Counted from the first letter of the stretch, positions 51,773 to 63,261 are shown. The stretch: DNA of 64,000 nucleotides from Fagopyrum homotropicum (GCA_033239125.1 BSWB01000001.1:56263501-56327500), one strand, 5' to 3'. Translations and numbers: made by a program. Notes: a model not told the origin generated them from the letters alone.

Positions 51773-53242
51773 TGATAGGTGATGGAATCACTATCAATTA
51801 GGATAGTTTCTAGTGTCTTTTTAGTGTCTTTGAGTCAATTTGTGTTACTAATACTTTGATCCAGATGAAGAAGTCCAAAATGAAGCAAAAGAAGGTATTA
51901 GCAACACTTGGAAGTTGAAGAACGTTCAAGAAGCAAGGTTTTTGGTGCAACACCGCCCCGCGGAGCAGTGTTACCGACCCTACGGTGGCATTGCACTCCG
52001 GAACGCAGCTTGTGCCTTCGCCAGCGCCCATAACCAACTTGTCACCGCCCCAGCGGCCGCCTCCGGCCGCCCCTACGGTGACTCACCTTGAAGAAGCGAA
52101 GCCGGGGACCCTGCGTCCTTGCCTGCGCCCTTGCATGCGTGCCTGTGAAGCCGAAGAACAAGTGTCACTGCCCCTGCGGTGACATTGGTCCGCCCCTGCG
52201 GATGTTCATCAAAAACGGCACGAAGTTGAAGAGTCAGACATTCAAGGAGCATTAAAGACCCGCCCTGCGGGATTGCCAGGCCACCCCAACGGCCAAGAAG
52301 AAGATCGAGCGTTTTGGCCTAAACCGCTCCGGCGGCCCTGAAGCCCGCCCCCGCGGTTTAGCGCCAAAAGACTTTACTCCGGTTGTTTGCACCACCTTTA
52401 TGACATTTAAGGAGGTTGTTTAGACAGCCCATTTACTCTCATTTACTTTCATTTGTAGTATAAATAGAGCCCTTGGCTGATTGCTAGAATCATCCATCAT
52501 TTTCCCAAAAAAGCTCTATTTTCCTTAGTTCCAACTTGTAATGAGTTTCTAATTTTCCTTGCTACATTGGGTTGTTTTGAAGTTGCATTGCTACTTGATT
52601 GTAAGTCTTTTATTAATATAAGTTTATTCAGTCAATTTGTGTTATATTCCTTGAGCTCTAACTTATGTTTGCATGTGTCTTATCACTTAGATTGATCACC
52701 TTAAATGTCTAATGCATGCAAAATACTAGGATCAATCGATTCCGGGTTCGGGTCCTTAATCTAGTAGTAACCTTTTAGGTAAAATCTGATTGTAATTACT
52801 TAAAGGAAAAGGAATATAACTATAAAGAAAGTTTAACGGTGCTTATTCATTCTTTATATCTCTTTGTCTTTACTAGAATGCTAACTTGTTCTTTGATCTT
52901 GTAGGTTTACGGATCAATAATCTTGTTAAGTTGTATTGATGCCGGTTGGCTCAACATATATGTAAGATCAAGATGAGACTTTGGTGAATAACTTATAAAA
53001 AGAACCAACCAAGTAGTGTATGCTAAGATACAACCTAGTGTAGCTCTTCATTCCATATCTATTATCACCATCTTTGCTTGATTTTATTTGTTTTTGTCTT
53101 GTTTTGTTACAATCCAACCCCCCCCCATTGGTTACAATTCGGTAATTAAATCTAATCAAAACTCGACTAGACTCTCTTGGGTTTGACCCTTACTTACACT
53201 ATACAATCCGGTTAGTGTGACGTTAGGTAATCTACTTTGACA
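51773..53242 (+). repeat. 3' LTR of AthP2
   Basis: About 1470 bp from TGATAGGTGATGGAATCACT to TTTGACA, alignable to the AthP1 LTR. GC-rich palindromes 51950-52370 lie upstream of TATAAATAG (52459-52467). Shows the uninterrupted target of the 4927 solo LTR. The right end is set by analogy with the GTCA end of AthP1 and may be off by a few bases. Confidence 0.82.
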
Positions 53243-54976
53243 AAAGCTAAAAGACAACGACCATAGGTTGTTAGCCTCGTCAACAACCCAAGGTATTGCT
53301 TTCTTTTTCCCCTTCCTAAACTAGTTTAGATAGTTTGCTTCGTGTTTGTGTGTCCTCTTAGACAGGAATTAGCTAATACCCAAGAGAAAACAACTTAGGA
53401 AACACATGGATGGATTGCTGTTCGAGAATTTGGGAGAACGAAGTTCGACTGACACACATCTCGGATGCTATCAAAGCATCTCGACCAAGATTAAGTTCGG
53501 TCAACCTAAATGAGGATAACTGAAGCTCACCTCGGTCCAGCATCTCGATCAGGCGACCATTTCGGCCGAGGTGAAATCGAAATTTTCGACGGGTATAAAA
53601 AGGGAATACATTCTCTCTCTTCAACCTTACCCTATTCTCTCGCCTTGCCTCGACCGAGCTGGCCACCATTCCTCAAAAATTCCCAAATCTCCATCATTTT
53701 GCTCGAATCTTGGCTCTAAATCGTGAGGGGGAAGCACGGCAAAAGGATCTCCAGCATCAAATCTCACTCAAAAACGTCCCAAGCTGCAGAAAATCCGGGT
53801 ATTTTGTTCGAAACTCTTCTCATTAGGTTTCTATTCGATTTGTTCAGATTAGAGAACGTTTGCTCCTGTTTGTTGTTGGAAAGTGTGTAAGTACCCCTTA
53901 GGAAACTTGTGGTAGTGAGATTAGGGGGAAAAGGTTGCAGATTTTGAACTTCGGTCAACAAAGCACTTTGCCTCGGTCCAATGGGTTCATCTCGGCCGAG
54001 ATACAACAAAAACAGCCCGAGATCACTGTCTGAAATGGAAACCTTGCGTCGTTCTGATCGTTAGTATCTATTATGTTGTTCTGCTTTTTCATTGGTGAGT
54101 ACCTTTGTTTTGACTTACTCTTGACCCATTCGGACAATGTGTTTCAAGTATGGGGTATTTGAATTACTTGGGTCTGTAATAACTGTTAACTTGGCTTTAT
54201 GCCTTTGCCTATGATGTTATTTGCCTACATGTGCTTATATGTCTCTTTACATGCACTGCATAAGGATTTTTGATTGACAAAAATGTCGAAACTGAATTGA
54301 AAAAAAATTTGACCTTGACCGAAATGACTCGACCAACCGAGATAGAGACAACTGGAGCTCACTTCGATCAATCATCTCGGGTGCTGTCAAGGTATCTCGA
54401 GCCGAAATGACTTTGAAACTGAAGAAATTTTCGAAACGTTTTATGCTTCTAATCCGGATATGACCTCGATGATGATATTTGCTTGCAGATTAGCTTTGAA
54501 ATCTTTATGTAGTCAAAAGATTCTATGATATGTTTAAGTCGTTGAATTTTTTGTTTGAAATTCTAGCATGTTTAATATTTTGTTTAATCAAAATCATGTT
54601 GATTTTGAAGGTTGAAACCACCTTATAAGTTCTTCACGTTCTTCATGGGATGATTAAGACACTTCGCTTACTCTTCTTTTTCTTCTTGATCATGATTTTA
54701 GCCCTTCATATATTTTGGTAAATATGATTTACTACACATTCTATGGTTTTATGCAAAGAATGATCAACTTTATTATATTCATAATATGTTTTGGGCATGT
54801 GTTGATTTTATTTGCTATGAAGCATTCTCTTAGGGTGATCTATGAGTGGAAGCACACCACCAAAAGTTTTGAAAAATGTTTTTCATTGATCTTTTGATAA
54901 CTTATAATTTATTCTATCTTGTATCTAAGATTTGAATCTTGCTTGAGGACAAGCAAGGGACAAGTATGGGGTATTT
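53243..54976 (+). other. AthF internal non-coding remnant
   Basis: No coding domain recognised. TATA-like TATAAAAAG at 53594-53602 is preceded by a palindrome cluster (53455-53580) with CATCTCGG and TTTCGGCCGAGGT units, as at the internal promoters of AthB and AthD. Further units lie at 53960-54030 and 54310-54415. Hairpin CATT-CGGAC-AATG (54127-54139) with AAGTATGGGG (54146-54155) is the upstream module; 54938-54971 is the terminal one. Confidence 0.6.
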
Positions 54977-56516
54977 TAATAGCATGCATTATAATCTATA
55001 TTTTCGGATTGGTTTGGACGTTTTATCATCATAAATTCCGCATACACGGCTATATATTCTCAATGATTATGTCATTTTGTTTACTTTGCAAGAATCGAGG
55101 TCTACACCTAGTTTTATTATAATTGTAGGGAATATGGCACATTATGGATCGATATGGAGCCAAAGGATCTAAGGAGTCATAGGAGTTGCATTATGGAACA
55201 TTAAGGAGCTACAAGGAAGGCACAAAAACCCTTGAAGATGGATAGAAACGAGATATAGGACCAGTTATGGAGATTTGTACGTAACAACTCGACCATCTCG
55301 GATCACCACATTTGCATCTCGGTCGAGATGGCCGGCCCACAGCCCAATGAGTTATTTATTTTTTGGCCTATAATTTCCTATAAGATGGAAGGTAGTTTTT
55401 GGATGGAAGGACGGATGATTATCTTTAGAGCGGAGTATATTCTAGAGAGAAGAAGGAAATCGAAGGAAGATTGTTGAAGGCGAAGGTTTTCTTGTTCCCT
55501 TATTGTTGTCTTTTGATATGATTCTTGAGGAACACAGTTTGTTGTTTGTTTGGATTGTTTGTTTGATTATTGAGACCTTTTCGTTAAGGTTTTCTTGTTC
55601 CTTTATTGCTTCTTCAATTATATATTTGACTGTTATAATTATGATGATTGTGTCCTAAATACATTGGATTTCTAGGGTGATTGGTTGAAGGTTGTGGTAT
55701 AGACGATGAAAGACTAGACCTTTATCTTAGTGGACCCTGAAAGCTTGAGCTTTATCCAAACCGAACCTCGTCTCGGTCAGTTCGTGGAGCATCTTGGCTG
55801 AGATCGATAAGAACTGGGTGAGATGTGAACCTGATTTGACCTATCTTGAGTTTAGGTTATAGTTTGCCAAATCCTATCCTTGTTGCACCTGTCCTGGTTT
55901 ATACGCAAGCCTAGGATGAGACTTACCCGGTGATTCCTTTGCTTGTATACCTATGATGATGAGTGTTAGGTAATAAAGGTTTATCCTTTATTAGTGTTTG
56001 AGTGTGCCTTCATCCTACCTTTGAGAGTTAACTTGAGACTTACCCGGTAAAGGTTAGTTCTATCCCCTTGGGTAGCATGTTGGTTTGAGATTATAGTCCT
56101 TCCCTTAGTTCCTTGTGACTTGCCCGGTGATAGGATCTTTGGTTTGGGATAGTGAGTAGTGAGACTTACCCGGTGATCTATTCCCATCTTAGAAATACCT
56201 TCCCTTGCAAACCTCAACTTTGTTCACGTTATTCTTAGAAATCTTGAGTCGAAACCACAACTGGATGCTTTAACCTCTAGAATCTGCATTCCTTTATGTG
56301 ATTTATATCATCTTTATTTTGTTGCTTAGTTCTTGTTTGACAACCTGATATTTATCGTACTTGATTTCACCATAGTCCTTGTGTTCGACCCTGGAGTATT
56401 TGCCATATTACGATTGATGTGTACACTGCGGGTTCACATATCATTCAGGCTTTTATTTTAGGTCATAAATTTAATGCTTATTTCGTTCATTATTCACACA
56501 CGTTTGAGAGCGAACA
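54977..56516 (+). repeat. 3' LTR of AthF
   Basis: 1540 bp, starting TAATAGCATGCATTATAATC (TG mutated to TA) and ending GAGAGCGAACA. U3 palindrome ATCTCGGTCGAGAT near 55315 with half-sites before it, candidate TATAAGA 55379-55385, U5 unit 55762-55815, four copies of GAGACTTACCCGGTGAT-like sequence (55918-56177). Related to the AthE LTR and solo LTR. Confidence 0.82.
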
Positions 56517-57110
56517 ATATGGAAGTGGGGAAATGCCATGTTGTTCAATAACAAGAATTTTATGGGAGATAAACACTTGTACGTGCGCAACAAGGCGAAA
56601 GAATATAGCACTGCATAAGGCCGTCAATTGCCAAAGCTACCAAGGATTGAGTTAATGCTACGTTCGTCAAATGGGATTAGCCAAGACTTAGAGCCATGAA
56701 AATCAACTCGGATGGAGCAGTTAGAGACGATGGTCAAGTCGTCGCGGCTGGTATTATTAGGGATCATAATGGAATTTGGCAACGGGGTTTTGTCATGAAC
56801 ATTGAAATTTGTACGGTTCTCATGGCCGAGCTATGGGGAGTGTTACAAGGTCTAATGTTGGCTTGGAAGTGTGGTTACAAGGACGTTGAAGTGGAAACGG
56901 ACGCACAAGTTGTAACCGTGCTACTTGCAAAAGACATGCCCCAGTGTCATCCCCTTGCTAGTCTGGTGCTTACATGCCAAGACTTAATTAAAAAGGGATT
57001 GGGTTGTCCATTTCCGTCATGTTTTCCGTGAGGCAAATAACGTCGCGGATGCTTTGGAAACTATGGCCTTTATCTAGATTAACCATGATGTAAGGGGTCG
57101 GGCTATCCCC
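56517..57110 (+). pseudogene. LINE-type RNase H domain, degenerate
   Basis: MKINSDGAVRDDGQVVAAGI (from 56696) is the first catalytic strand with Asp of the plant RVT_3/RNase H family. Then GIIRDHNGIWQRGFVMNI, VLMAELWGVLQGLMLAWKCG with the catalytic Glu, and VEVETDAQVVTVLL with the next Asp. The HVFREANNVAD block, which carries the last catalytic residues, is present but in another frame (from about 57017), so there is a frameshift near 56995-57015. Such domains end many plant L1-type LINEs and also occur as host RNase H-like genes. No RT is seen upstream because AthF ends at 56516. Most likely a LINE 3' fragment into which AthF inserted. Confidence 0.75.
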
Positions 57111-57915
57111 CACTTCAGGAACACTTGGCCTTTTTCATTAATAATAAAGTGCGACTAGATGCGCCAAAGACCACTGACTCTCCTTCCCACCTAAAAAAAA
57201 GAAACTCCTTGGATGCCTCAAGTAGTTGACTTGGCTTGGAAGAAGGTTCTTGTGTTGAAAGATAGTTAAGGTAAACCTGTTGGATTTCTCTTCACAGAAA
57301 TGATACAAAGTAGAAAGAATATTGCAAGTAGACTCAACTAGTATGATAAAAAGTATAGATATTAACTAATACACCCAAAGAAATAGACTCAATGTGTTTA
57401 GAATAGAAAAGAGACACAAAATAGACACATAAGAGATTAAGTATAGAGTTGTACGTACCTTGAACTTATGCAATTAGAGAGAGATAATTGGGTAGTTTTA
57501 GTCTCGACAGAATGGTAATCTCGGTCTGGATCTCGGCCGAGATTGTTGTCTCAAGGTCGAGATTACTCAAAAGATAGGGTTTTTGGCTATGAATTAGATC
57601 AAGGACGGTATGAAACTTCTTCTCTGGATGTCCTCTTGATCTTGGCTGAGAAGTTGTCTCAAGGTCAAGATCTCTATGGAACACATATGAGATTTCACTT
57701 TAGGTTTTTGTTGGCTTGTGTTTGGGTTATGGCGTCTCTCTCTTCTCCAATAGACACAAGTCAACGCACATTAAATTCAAATAATCTCACAAAGAAAAGC
57801 AACAAATATATAAATCAATTTCTATACGACTCAAAGAAGACTCAAAATAAAATACTCCATCCTTTGTTGTATGGATGAGTTGAACTTCAATCGATTAGCT
57901 TTGATACCACTTTAA
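57111..57915 (-). other. Unassigned region with palindromes; leader of a minus-strand LTR element at its right end
   Basis: No recognised protein. 57500-57580 has the tripartite layout AATCTCGGTC / ATCTCGGCCGAGAT / GGTCGAGATT, with more units to 57690. At 57898-57909 the minus strand reads TGGTATCAAAGC, a tRNA-iMet-type primer site directly before the LTR at 57916, so at least the right part is the 5' leader of that element. Confidence 0.5.
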
Positions 57916-60062
57916 TGTGGGGTTGATGTCACAGTTTGTCGATCTAGATTGAAGTCCATGAAACTAACAACAAAAGCAAATCTCAATGCAAATCTCGGGC
58001 GAGATTTGTATGGTAAGGTCGAGATTTGTGAAACTCGAACACATAGAACATGAGCTTGATGGAAAAATAATGGAAAGATAAAAAGATGAATAATGAAATG
58101 AAAGTATGGAAATATAGGAAGGAAAGACTTGATGTTAGACTTGCAAAAAGCCTTGACCAATTGGATCAAAACCCTTAACAAAGAATTACCTTAACCTTCC
58201 TTCTTCAACCTTACACAAGCCTTCTAAATAAGACAAGCACAAGGAGGGACTAGTTTGACTAGTAGCACCAATCTTTAAGAAGATTAACTTACACAAGAAC
58301 AACCTAGCAAGGAATCACAACTATTCAATCAAAGGATATCTTTTTGATTGAATTGAAACGAGTAAAACACAAACTTCATAAACAAAGCAGAGAGTATCTC
58401 ACAATATTGTGGAAAAAATAATCAAACAAATATCCCTATGAATCTCGTCCTCCGAGGCTATTTATAAGAGAGATTCCTCTAGTAGATAAAAAAAAGATAA
58501 TACTAAAGATAGGATCAAAACGAAAAGATACATTTTGATGCAGGGATAAGCCGCAGTTCCCGATCTAGATTGAAAGTCCTTAACTGGGATAAAAATCGGG
58601 TTGTTCTAGGAATAAATCGGTCGATTTATATGAAGAACAAGTCGATTTTTCTTGAAACTCAGAAAGCGGATTAGTGAACGATATGGGGAAAAAAAAAAGA
58701 AGATGAATATGGAATGATAAATGATTAATATAGGAAGATAGGACTATTATAAGACTTGCAAAGAACCTTGAACTCGATGGATCAAAACCCTTAAAAAAGA
58801 ATTACCTTTCACCCTTTCTTCTTTAACCTTACACAAGCCTTCTAAATAAGACAAACACAAGGAGGGGCTAGTTTGACTTGTAGCACCAACCTTCAACAAG
58901 ATTAACACACACAAGAACAACCTAGTAAAGATTCACAACCGTGACGGGAGATTAAACCTACTAAAAGTATAATCACAAATCAACTATCAACTATCCAACA
59001 AGTATCTCACAATAATGTGGAAAATATAATCACAACTCAACTATCCAACAATCTCCCCTTCTAAGGCTATTTATAAGGGAGATTAAACCTACTAAAAGTA
59101 GGAAAAACTAAAAAGATATGATCTATAAAATATATCTTTTGAAAAGATAATCTAAGAAAGATATCTTTTAAAAGATATAAAATCTAAAATCTAAAAAGAT
59201 ATGATCTATAAAATATATCTTTTGAAAAGATAATCTAGGAAAGATATCTTTTAAAAGATATAAAATATAAAATCTAAAAAGATAGAATCTAAATAATTTC
59301 TTAAGATAGTCTGAGAGATTTACAGAATTATTACAAGATATAATTGTCAAAAGATAGATCTGGGCCGGATCTTCTAGATACGTTGGAAAGAAGAAAATCG
59401 ATTGAAGATAATCTGAAGAAAATCGACCGATTTGCTTCCCATGTGACTCGATTTTCCTGTAACATTAATCGACCGATTTCCTTTATGATGTGGATCGATT
59501 TCTTCATTTCCAACTCCGCTTGATCTTCCTTGATGATGTCTCGTCCTGGATCCTTCTAGCCCTTGACCTAGTGATGGGTCCTCGTATGGAAAGTGTCAAA
59601 GATGGTCCCATATCACATTTAGAATGTTAAGAGCTTTAAAGGTATTAAAAGAATAAAATATCTAACAGCTAATAAGATCTCGACTGAATCTTTTGGATCT
59701 CGACAGAAGCAAATCTTGACTAGAATCTCAGGCAAGATTTGGTTCTCGGGGCCGAGATTTTGACTAGCTTGCTTAAATCTTGATTTAGCCACATTTCTTG
59801 GTTCCTTGTCATCTTCACTCTTGTAGGGTCCTTTCACGGTAGAGACCAATGTCACTAAAGAAGACTTAGACACAAATAAAGTCTCTTTAGATGCACATGT
59901 TACAATAAGCTAGCAACATCTTCTTGGATGGACTTTGCTCTTGATCTAGTGATAGATCCTTATATGTCATGACTTGAAGATGATGTAGCTTCCTTCTCCT
60001 TCAATTCTTTAGCTCTAGCAATTGGTCCTTGTATAGTTGGTGTTAGGGATGGTCCCTCATCA
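57916..60062 (-). repeat. Outer LTR (minus-strand element, iMet-type PBS), interrupted
   Basis: TGTGGGGTTGATGTC...GGGATGGTCCCTCATCA, about 1.06 kb without the inner LTR. Minus TATA TTATAAATAG-like at 58459-58467. The U5-side palindrome AAATCTCGGGCGAGATTT (about 57993-58010) has half-sites around it; the U3-side units 59675-59770 use the same CTCGG/CGAG arms. No internal coding region is recognised, so the superfamily (copia or gypsy) is undecided. Confidence 0.72.
58536..59615 (-). mobile_element. Inner solo LTR related to the outer LTR
   Basis: 1080 bp, TGATGCAGGGATAAGCCGC...GATGGTCCCATATCA, perfect TSD CATTT (58531-58535, 59616-59620). Clearly homologous to the outer LTR (shared GATCTAGATTGAA, ACACAAGCCTTCTAAATAAG and GGCTATTTATAAG). 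TATA at 59068-59077. Its palindromes at equivalent places are AAATCGGTCGATTT and AAATCGACCGATTT (58605-58665, 59395-59510), not the CTCGG/CGAG type. Confidence 0.85.
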
Positions 60063-60386
60063 GTGTTATCCTTTTAAGATTGATTATCCCTTCTTTATAG
60101 TCTCATTTGACCCTATCCAGGAACTAGGAAGAGAAGGTGTGTGAATGGAGAAGACAATGAAGTTCAAGTGACTAGAACCAATGGTTTGAACTCTTGACTC
60201 TATTTATGTTGTGTGATCTTTTGAATGGGATTTGCTATGTCACCTCCAAAGTAAGCCCCAAGCCTCGTTAATACTCCGCGTTTCTAGGAAAGTATGTCCT
60301 AACCCGACACGAGAAAAGGGTAATCTAGGTTCATCGACTCAAGTAAATACTTGTCCCTCACCAATACTCAAGAATCAAGACTCGGA

Positions 60387-60455
<69 letters not shown>

Positions 60456-63230
60456 GGGTGATAGAAGCCATGTCTAAAAACTACATGGAATGAACATTAC
60501 AATAAAATCAAATTGACTAAAAGAAAAAGAAAGAATTATCAACTTGATTTGATCTAATTAGATCAAACCCAACCAAAATTCATCCTTACTTCATTTTGGG
60601 TTTTCAGGAAAACCAAGAAGAGAGAAGGAGAGAACATTCAACTACAATAACAAACGTTAGTAGAAAATAAATAGAGAAGGTATTCAATACCGAATTCAAT
60701 CTAAATTGATTGAAGCAATCATCAAATCAAGAGCTTAAAGACAATTGTTGATGTCATCCGATCCATTCATACATCATATTAGTGTTATAATCTAGCATAT
60801 TCATCTTCATGTAGTATAGTTTTGCATTCATTTAGTATAGAAGACATTCATATTGCATATTATTATTTCATGTTTTAGGCATTTGAGGTCATTTATGGAG
60901 CATAATCATATGAAAATACCAAAGCACGAGGATTCAATATTCTCCGGAGTCAAAAACTGTATGAAAACATCAAGATCGACTAAAGATTGAAGGGTCAAAT
61001 GGGAAGGCGTCTAATCTTGAAATTGTTGAAAAAAGTAAAAGAAAAAACTTGTTTAAAAAGGAAACCTTTAAGAAAATAGAAATTACGGAGTTGTTAAAAA
61101 TAAAAAAAATTTCAAACTCAATTTTGACAAAAAGCTCATAAGAAAATAAACAACTTTTTGCGATCACGGAATAGGGGTTGGGGCATGTGGGTTAAAACCC
61201 TGTAATAATCTACTAAAGTTTCAATCTCTTTCCGATCTTCAAAATAAAAACCGCGCAATAAGTTAGGGATGATAAAGATGCATTATGAAAGGCGCCCTTT
61301 TCTTAAAAATTGCATCTGACTAATCATGTGACATCCGTAGTTTGTTGATGAATTGTTATAATTCAGTGTTTAGTTTTTTTTTTATTTTCCTGTCGTCATT
61401 AAATTTTCGTTATTATTATTTTTTATTGTCGCTAAATTTTTGGTTTTTTATTTCAAAGTTATTGTATGATTTCCGATTTTAATATTTTATCAATATCGTT
61501 AAATTTTTCATTTTTATTATTATGTCATTATTGTTAACTTTTCCGTATTTCTTATTTTGTGGTTATGTTATTGTGTCGTTAATATAACTTGTAATTAAGA
61601 AAATAACGAAATTAAAATAACACAACTCGTTTGAAATTTACATTACAATTTAAAGGGAGGTCACATAAATCGGACTGATAACGAAAGTGTGGGAGACCCT
61701 TTGTTGTTTTTGAGTTACTCTCCATGATGGGGTCACATTTTCCTCGACCCCTAGGACAAGCACATGTTGTACAATTGTTTTATGTCCTTCGCCATTGGGG
61801 TTCCTCTACACTATTAAAGTTGGGTCAGATGCTAGCCTATGAGAGTGTGATGAAAACGGAATTGTGCATTGAAGAAGATAGATTTGTTTGTTCATGTTGC
61901 ACAATTATGAAGTAATGCAAAGTGTATGGAGGTTGGCCGTCCATGGTTGGGCCATATAACTACGAACTGACAAAAATATTTTGAAGGACACGCAGAAGAT
62001 GGTTATCAAGTGTTCTGTATTATGAGGCTGTGGATATGACTATGATGGGAGTGAAACTGACAATTGAGATATTCCGAATCAGATATGATGAAAATGCGAC
62101 TAGCATGTAGCAAATAAAATATAAAGCAAAAAGTATTAAATATAATGATAATATTAAGTAGCAAATAAATAAATATAAATATAAAGCATAGAGTATTAAC
62201 TACCATTATAATATTAAATTTTAATCATAATTATATATATTTGATATATTAACTAAAATATCTAAAATATATTTTTATTTTATACAAAAATTATATTAAA
62301 AACAATAATTAATATAATTTTTTTAAAAACCGGGCTCGCTTGGACTGCGGGTACAAACACCACTCGAGGCGCGCGAGCTGGGCTTGGTCCGAACAAACGG
62401 ACAATTTTTTTACAAAAGCGATCCCGAATCTGGATTTGAAGAGGTCGTGTTGTTATACTCGGCGGAGTTGCATATGTCTGCGTGGGAAGGCTTAATCATG
62501 CTCAAGTAGTTTCTCACCTTGCACGTCACACCACTTTGTTTATTCGACTTCTGTCAAGTTTGTCACTTGTATTTTGGTTTATATGATCGTCGGTGGTTTT
62601 TAGTATTAATGTTGTTATTAAGTTTGTCGCTTGTATTTGTAAATGGTTCTCAAACTAACTTGTATTTGTTAATATTAATGGATATTGTTATATTTTGTCT
62701 TTATTATTATTACGTCATTATCGTTAAATTCTCTTCCTCTTTCTTTAATTTTGTCGTTATTGTTAATTACTCGTTTTTGTTTCTTTATCATTACTGAAAT
62801 TGGAAATTCGGATACTCGAAATATAAATCAGAACCGAAACTTATAACACATTTTTTTTGGTAACTTGTATGGGTGAAAATCAATACTATTAATTGTAGGT
62901 ATGTTAACTCAAATCTTTTTTTTGTACAATAAAAAACGGTTTGATATGTACTAAACGCTACGATGTCTAGTAAATCGAAATGATAAAAATATCGACAGGC
63001 GAACTAGACGACCATCACAAATAAAAAAAAAACACAAAAAAGTATCAAAGAAACCCGGAAAACAATGACTCTTTAAGGGAGGATGATTCATCCAGCTAAA
63101 AGCTGCGAATACAAAATATATCGTCGAAAGAACCGTACAGGAAGGAATCTTGATATCTCAAATTTGGAGTAGCTGCGGAATAAGGACGAAAATTTTGGTA
63201 AGAAGTAGAGAGGATGAGGTTTCATCATCC
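60063..63230. other. AT-rich region without recognisable genes
   Basis: No credible coding region. 61385-61585 and 62690-62770 contain degenerate repeats of a GTCATTATTGTTAAATTTT-like unit on the plus strand. A short GC-richer island lies at 62330-62400. Small ORFs (61724-61915, 62519-62797) have no recognisable family; the second is hydrophobic only because of T-rich composition. Confidence 0.6.
60391..60452. repeat. (GA)n microsatellite
   Basis: About 31 uninterrupted GA units. The RERERE peptide in one frame is an artefact of it. Confidence 0.97.
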
Positions 63231-63233
63231 CCC

Positions 63234-63261
63234 ATGCCACATGCCACATGCCACATGCCAC
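63234..63261. repeat. 7-bp minisatellite (ATGCCAC)4
   Basis: Four exact head-to-tail ATGCCAC units, then a partial unit ATGC. Confidence 0.9.

Larger units (their letters stand above)
47136..53242 (+). mobile_element. AthP2: Athila-like element hosting AthE (5' part outside window)
   Basis: Plus-strand remainder of an older sister of AthP1: RNase H tail and integrase (47136-48881), post-pol hairpin, GC-rich palindrome block, third ORF (49781-50801), conserved non-coding block, polypurine tract (51759-51770) and 3' LTR (51773-53242). AthE entered the RNase H coding region, so the 5' LTR, gag and RT must lie left of the window. It sits in the post-pol region of AthF. Confidence 0.85.
53243..56516 (+). 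mobile_element. AthF: oldest Athila-like element of the nest, 3' part only
   Basis: Plus strand. Begins in a degenerate post-pol segment (CAACCCAAGGTATTGC at 53283), continues non-coding to 54976 and ends with a 3' LTR (54977-56516). No pol or third ORF remains in view. LTR-proximal signals match AthB and AthD (hairpin 54938-54957, AAGTATGGGG 54962-54971), while the palindromes are of ATCTCGGYCGAGAT type. Confidence 0.75.

Noticed and set aside
60232..60477. ORF with an RERERE tail
   Set aside because: The tail is the (GA)n microsatellite; the rest has no recognisable domain.
62519..62797. Hydrophobic 92-aa ORF, possible membrane protein
   Set aside because: Very T-rich sequence yields Leu/Val/Phe/Tyr by composition; no start context or family support.
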